In this document: one piece after another, positions 21,292-22,105 of the stretch
Layout: every line of letters begins with the position of its first letter
How positions within the stretch are numbered: the stretch's first letter is position 1
From: an uncultured Alistipes sp.
Lineage (GTDB): Bacteria > Bacteroidota > Bacteroidia > Bacteroidales > Rikenellaceae
NCBI GenBank assembly: GCA_900552955.1
Contig: USBO01000016.1
Location: 1 to 22,105, forward strand
DNA length: 22,105 bases
Direction of reading: 5' to 3'
Notes under the pieces: generated by a model
Database searches by the model: none
Seen by the model: only the letters and a program-made list of their open reading frames with translations
Told to the model about the DNA's origin: nothing
Position numbers and translations under genes: made by a program

Positions 21292-22105
21292 GGGTCGGCA
21301 TCATCGGCGGCGCCGGCTACACGGCCGGTGAACTGCTGCGGCTGCTGGTGCATCATCCGGCCGTCGAGATCGCGTTCGTCCACAGCGACAGCAACGCCGG
21401 CAATGCGCTGAGCGACGTGCACGGCGGGCTGCTGGGCGAGACCGAGCTGCGTTTCGCGGCGGAGTACGATCTGCGAGCCGTCGACGTGCTGTTCCTCTGC
21501 TCGGCGCACGGCCGCAGCCGCGAGTTCCTCGCGGCCAGCGTGCTGCCTGAGGGGCTGCGCATTGTCGATCTGGCGCAGGATTTCCGCGACGAGTCGGAGG
21601 GCTTCGTCTACGGCCTGCCCGAGCTGAACCGCGACCGCATCCGTGCGGCGCGCCGCGTGGCCAATCCGGGCTGCTTCGCCACGGCGATCCAGTTGGCGCT
21701 TCTGCCGCTGGCGCGCGCGGGGCTGCTGCGCCATGAAGTGCACGTGACGGCCGTCACGGGGTCGACGGGCGCGGGGGTGAAACCCTCGGCCACGACCCAT
21801 TTCAGCTGGCGGACGGACAACATCTCGGTCTACAAAGCCTTCACGCACCAGCACCTGCTCGAAATCGGCCGCACGCTCGGCGCGATGCAGGGCGGAGAGG
21901 CGCCCGAGATCAGTTTCGTGCCGATGCGCGGTGACTTCGCCCGCGGCATTCTGGCCAGCGTCTACACCGACTGCGATCTCGCGCAGGAGGAGGCCGAACA
22001 GCTCTACCGCGATTTCTATGCGGGGGCGGTCTTCACCTTTGTCGCCGACCGGCCGATCGACCTCAAGCAGGCGGTTAACACAAATAAGGCGCTGGTGCAG
22101 GTTGC
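21288..22105 (+). CDS. argC: N-acyl-gamma-glutamyl-phosphate reductase, C-terminus off the right edge
   Basis: NADPH-dependent reductase of the arginine pathway; 272 residues are visible. The N-terminal Rossmann motif is VGIIGGAGYTAGELLRLL (3-20). The active-site Cys129 lies in NPGCFAT (126-132), and TGSTGAGVKPS follows, as in other ArgC proteins. RGDFARGILASVY covers the substrate region. The start is ATG at 21288, overlapping the argG stop by 4 nt. About 50 residues are probably missing beyond the window. In Bacteroidetes the substrate may be the N-succinyl rather than the N-acetyl form. Confidence 0.96.
   Translation, partial: MRVGIIGGAGYTAGELLRLLVHHPAVEIAFVHSDSNAGNALSDVHGGLLGETELRFAAEYDLRAVDVLFLCSAHGRSREFLAASVLPEGLRIVDLAQDFRDESEGFVYGLPELNRDRIRAARRVANPGCFATAIQLALLPLARAGLLRHEVHVTAVTGSTGAGVKPSATTHFSWRTDNISVYKAFTHQHLLEIGRTLGAMQGGEAPEISFVPMRGDFARGILASVYTDCDLAQEEAEQLYRDFYAGAVFTFVADRPIDLKQAVNTNKALVQV

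Noticed and set aside
1..22105. CRISPR array, tRNA/rRNA genes, insertion sequences or prophage
   Set aside because: I saw no spaced direct repeats, cloverleaf sequences, transposase or phage genes by reading; short or degenerate elements could still be missed.

Overview
The window looks like GC-rich chromosomal DNA from a Bacteroidales bacterium. The best guess is a member of the Rikenellaceae such as Alistipes; this rests on gene content, high GC and promoter style, and no search was run. Most intergenic regions carry the Bacteroidetes-type promoter (TTTG or TTG, 19-20 nt, then TAnnTTTG), and most genes lack strong Shine-Dalgarno sites. I found no rRNA, tRNA, CRISPR array, insertion sequence or prophage gene. 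The region reads as core and envelope chromosome rather than an island.

Left part (1-7400). On the minus strand an eIF1/SUI1-like factor is followed by a 976-residue exported protein (HExxH peptidase-like domain, beta-propeller, outer-membrane barrel) and a class A penicillin-binding protein cut by the left edge. Divergent from these is a TOPRIM-like DUF4435 gene with a near-leaderless promoter and a one-base frameshift. Next come a minus-strand cardiolipin synthase and plus-strand greA, which ends in a UUCG-capped hairpin.

Middle (7400-13050). Four minus-strand genes appear to share a promoter near 13080: a GH73/LysM glucosaminidase, a conserved hypothetical protein, a thioredoxin-fold lipoprotein and dipeptidyl peptidase IV. 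Three of the four are exported, so this looks like an envelope peptide and peptidoglycan processing cluster. A 309-nt gene-free stretch with strong hairpins separates it from greA.

Right-middle (13050-17055). A DUF4254 gene overlaps a family 9 glycosyltransferase gene, which suggests translational coupling in LPS or surface-glycan assembly. A long hairpin separates this pair from a convergent exported glycerophosphodiester phosphodiesterase. Beyond it lies an anaerobic sulfatase-maturating radical SAM enzyme.

Right end (17055-22105). A LacI-family regulator lies upstream of the sulfatase maturase on the minus strand and diverges from a ribokinase. The ribokinase promoter has a perfect CAAACGTTTG operator just after the predicted transcription start. 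The window closes with an arginine operon: a Cys-rich GNAT acyltransferase (candidate N-acylglutamate synthase), argG, and argC overlapping by 4 nt and cut by the right edge.

The items I would follow up first are the peptidase-propeller-barrel protein, the broken leaderless DUF4435 gene, the Cys-rich GNAT protein and the operator between the LacI and ribokinase genes.
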